From NCBI GenBank assembly GCA_014379925.1, contig JACMKY010000409.1, positions 1-8,374 on the forward strand: 8,374 bases of DNA, read 5' to 3'. The first letter of the stretch is position 1. Each line of letters starts with the position of its first letter. Of this stretch, positions 6,437 through 8,374 are shown piece after piece. A program made the position numbers and the translations under genes. This DNA comes from Cytophagales bacterium (lineage in GTDB: Bacteria > Bacteroidota > Bacteroidia > Cytophagales > ES-bin-26). Below the pieces are notes generated by a model, which was given only the letters and a program-made list of their open reading frames with translations, was not told where the DNA came from and searched no databases.

Positions 6437-8281
6437 TCAATAGCGTATAAACAACCACGAGCCGGTTGATCCGTTTTTTCCGGTTAACGTTACCGCTAGC
6501 GTGGAGACCGATTTACCTTGATTCAGCAACTCGCTGATCTCAAAATCGCCCAGCTGTCGGTAGTCGGTCCACGTCTGGCTGGACAGGATGTCTTGGTGAT
6601 CTTTTCCTTTCACCTCAATTGTCAGTCCGATCGGCTGACCCAAACCATCCAGCAGTTCCTGGTTGATTACTTCCAGGCTCAACTTGCCTTTCGCATCGGC
6701 ACCCAATGCCTTTTGGGTACGCATGGGTTTGCCATCGAGTAAAAGCCGGGCCATCTTTTCGCGTTCGCCACTCCAAACTCCAATCACCCGCGTGGGCTTG
6801 AAGAATAGCACTTCCTGCGGTTTATATAGCGAATACGCCAGATCAACGGTTCCGGTTTCCGGATGTTCGGCGGAAGTCACTTCTACGCCACCGAACAAGT
6901 CCGACTTCTCCAACGTACGCCGCGACTTCATCATTTTTGAGCGGTCGTAGAGTTCACCGGGCGAAATGCCGATCAAGGCTAGCACGTCCGGCTGCGGAAC
7001 CTCGCTGTTGCCAGCAAGCAGGACGTTACCGATTCTAACCGTCGTTCCTTCGTGAATCTCCATTTCCAGATCTACGGTGCGGATGTCCACCTTCGTCGGC
7101 TTCACTTTCACGTCGAAGAAGTAATGGCCCTTGTTCATGTAGAGCGAAGCCACGTCGGTGGTTTGCGGTTTGTTGAGCAAGCGCCTTTGAAGGTCTTCGA
7201 CTTCGTAGGCATCGCCTTCCCGGAAGCCCAGCGCGTGGTTGAGCGCCGTGGTATCGTAGAGGGTGTTGCCCACCCACGTAACCTTGCCAATCCGGCCTTC
7301 CGCCGGCAAGAAGGACCAGTCGTCCTCGGCGGGCCGGGGTGGTTCGACATTTAACTGCAGCAGCGAGCAACCGACCAGCAGGGCGGCCGGCAATAACAGG
7401 GCGAGCAAAAATTGGCGCTTTTTCACGGGGGTAGCCGGGGTTTGGGTGAGCATGTAGATTCGTTTCGGTAGTTGCTTGCCGGAGAAACTGTTTGCCAGCG
7501 GGGTGGGCCGGCCCGGCGTAGCCAACTTCAGGAGCAGTCGCGCGTAGGGGCGGTAATCGGCCAACCCGTTCGCCACGACCGCATCGGCGAGGTATTCGTG
7601 CACTTCCCGGAGCGAGGCCTTCAGGTAACCCACCACCGGATTGAACCACCACAGCACGCCAACCACCTCGAAAAGGAGCAAGTCCAGGGTGTGTTGCTGC
7701 TCGGCGTGCGCGCGTTCGTGGCGCAGCACCTGAGCCAGCTCCTCCAGGCTCAACTGCCGGTGACTGGGCGGCAGGAAGATGAAGTGCAAAAAGGAAAAGA
7801 CGGGCAACTCCCGCGGCACGTAAACCAGACAGCAGCCGGCTTCCCACCGCTGGGGATGGCGGCGGATCAGTTGGTAAACTACCCGCAGGTTTCGTCCGAA
7901 AGCAACGGCCCGGTACAGCACGCCGGTCAGGTAAACCGCCAGGAGGATACGGAGGATCAACGCGCGGTGGCCAACCACCGGCTCGTAAACCATTCGGGTT
8001 TCCGGCAGGCGGGAGTCGACAACCGCGGGAGGCACCCGGACGGGTTCGGGGTCGCGTAGTTGGACAATCGGTTGCGTCCTCATCGTTTGCCCGAGAGAAT
8101 CACTCAGCGACAGCGGAAGGTCCACCAGCGGAATGAGCCCGCTCAGCAGCAGGCTGCCCACCAGGTAAAACCGATTCCATTGAAAGTAACTGAAGCGGCT
8201 GAACCACCACCGGTAAGCCAGTGCAAAAACACCTAGGCAAGCCGTGGCTTCGGTCAGGTATAGGAACAGGCTGGTGGCCAT
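6437..8281 (-). CDS. BlaR1-like M56 peptidase fused to two BamA-type POTRA domains
   Basis: A 614-residue inner-membrane protein. Hydrophobic segments lie at about 4-24, 37-57 and 106-127; the cytosolic zinc peptidase then carries HERAH (188-192) and a downstream Glu in EVHEYLAD (about 225-232), the M56 metal ligands. A further segment at 291-305 is preceded by KKRQ and ends LVGC, as in a lipoprotein signal. Beyond it, residues about 328-411 and 413-487 read as two POTRA domains (IGKVTWVGNT...GDAYEVEDL...LYMNKGHYFF; then IGNVLLAGN...PGELYDRSKM), closest in my memory to Bacteroidota BamA. The last 125 residues are unrecognised and beta-rich in character. M56 proteins such as BlaR1 sense an extracytoplasmic signal and trigger cleavage of a BlaI-type repressor; a partner gene would lie beyond the right edge. 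I chose the ATG at 8281, since the frame upstream has only a TTG (8359) and adds a Pro-rich tail. Confidence 0.85.
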   Translation of the reverse strand: MATSLFLYLTEATACLGVFALAYRWWFSRFSYFQWNRFYLVGSLLLSGLIPLVDLPLSLSDSLGQTMRTQPIVQLRDPEPVRVPPAVVDSRLPETRMVYEPVVGHRALILRILLAVYLTGVLYRAVAFGRNLRVVYQLIRRHPQRWEAGCCLVYVPRELPVFSFLHFIFLPPSHRQLSLEELAQVLRHERAHAEQQHTLDLLLFEVVGVLWWFNPVVGYLKASLREVHEYLADAVVANGLADYRPYARLLLKLATPGRPTPLANSFSGKQLPKRIYMLTQTPATPVKKRQFLLALLLPAALLVGCSLLQLNVEPPRPAEDDWSFLPAEGRIGKVTWVGNTLYDTTALNHALGFREGDAYEVEDLQRRLLNKPQTTDVASLYMNKGHYFFDVKVKPTKVDIRTVDLEMEIHEGTTVRIGNVLLAGNSEVPQPDVLALIGISPGELYDRSKMMKSRRTLEKSDLFGGVEVTSAEHPETGTVDLAYSLYKPQEVLFFKPTRVIGVWSGEREKMARLLLDGKPMRTQKALGADAKGKLSLEVINQELLDGLGQPIGLTIEVKGKDHQDILSSQTWTDYRQLGDFEISELLNQGKSVSTLAVTLTGKNGSTGSWLFIRY

Positions 8282-8333
8282 GGCGACGGTGGTTAACGAA
8301 TTGGTGGTGTCTTCTGAGTGCGGAACGGGGCGT

Positions 8334-8356
8334 ACGGGTCGGCTGGGCTGACCCGT
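8334..8356 (-). other. Perfect 7-bp inverted repeat upstream of the M56 gene
   Basis: ACGGGTC (8334-8340) and GACCCGT (8350-8356) are perfect inverted copies around a 9-nt spacer, 53 bp upstream of the M56 start. It may be the end hairpin of the preceding gene or an operator. It does not contain the TACA/TGTA core I associate with BlaI/MecI sites, and no T-run follows. Confidence 0.35.
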
Positions 8357-8374
8357 CAAATAACACCTGATCCC

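Noticed and set aside
8282..8374. End of a BlaI/MecI-type repressor gene at the right edge
   Set aside because: Such a gene is expected there, but the few visible codons in each frame (for example a stop at 8358-8356) do not identify it.

Overview
The window looks like a chromosomal segment from a Bacteroidota bacterium, most likely of the order Cytophagales (Spirosoma/Siphonobacter-like). This rests on a moderately high GC content, several gene families typical of that phylum (a 73-residue DUF2795 protein, a triple-DUF349 protein, a DUF4332 helix-hairpin-helix protein, an M56 peptidase with a large periplasmic tail), and promoter-like sequences of the TTTG / TAnnTTTG type. The placement comes from remembered family features, not from a database search.

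Layout. On the minus strand at the left (1-1783) there is, in transcription order, an orphan FecE/BtuD-type ABC ATPase with a tandem-repeat insertion near its N-terminus, a HipA-like kinase, and the first codons of a DUF3037 protein whose start lies inside the end of the kinase gene. Upstream of these, also on the minus strand, are the DUF2795 gene (1860-2081) and a DUF349 gene (2283-3578). A 276-bp divergent intergenic region separates the DUF349 gene from ettA (3855-5516, plus), which encodes the ABC-F translation factor EttA. A 313-bp non-coding stretch with a hairpin and a plausible promoter precedes a small DUF4332 protein (5830-6237, plus). This gene converges on a large minus-strand gene (6437-8281) that encodes a BlaR1-like M56 zinc metallopeptidase joined to two BamA-type POTRA domains.

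How the genes relate. Most are independent housekeeping or accessory units. Two units look functionally linked. The first is the overlapping HipA-like kinase / DUF3037 pair (49-71 overlap), a translationally coupled module of unknown role. The second is the M56 peptidase, whose architecture suggests a membrane sensor-protease; a BlaI/MecI-type repressor would be expected just upstream, beyond the right edge.

The most notable observations are the M56-POTRA fusion with an embedded lipobox-like transmembrane segment, the in-frame 15-bp repeat expansion that duplicates the A-loop tyrosine of the ABC ATPase, and the kinase-DUF3037 pair. Starts of the kinase and the ABC ATPase are non-ATG and therefore less certain.
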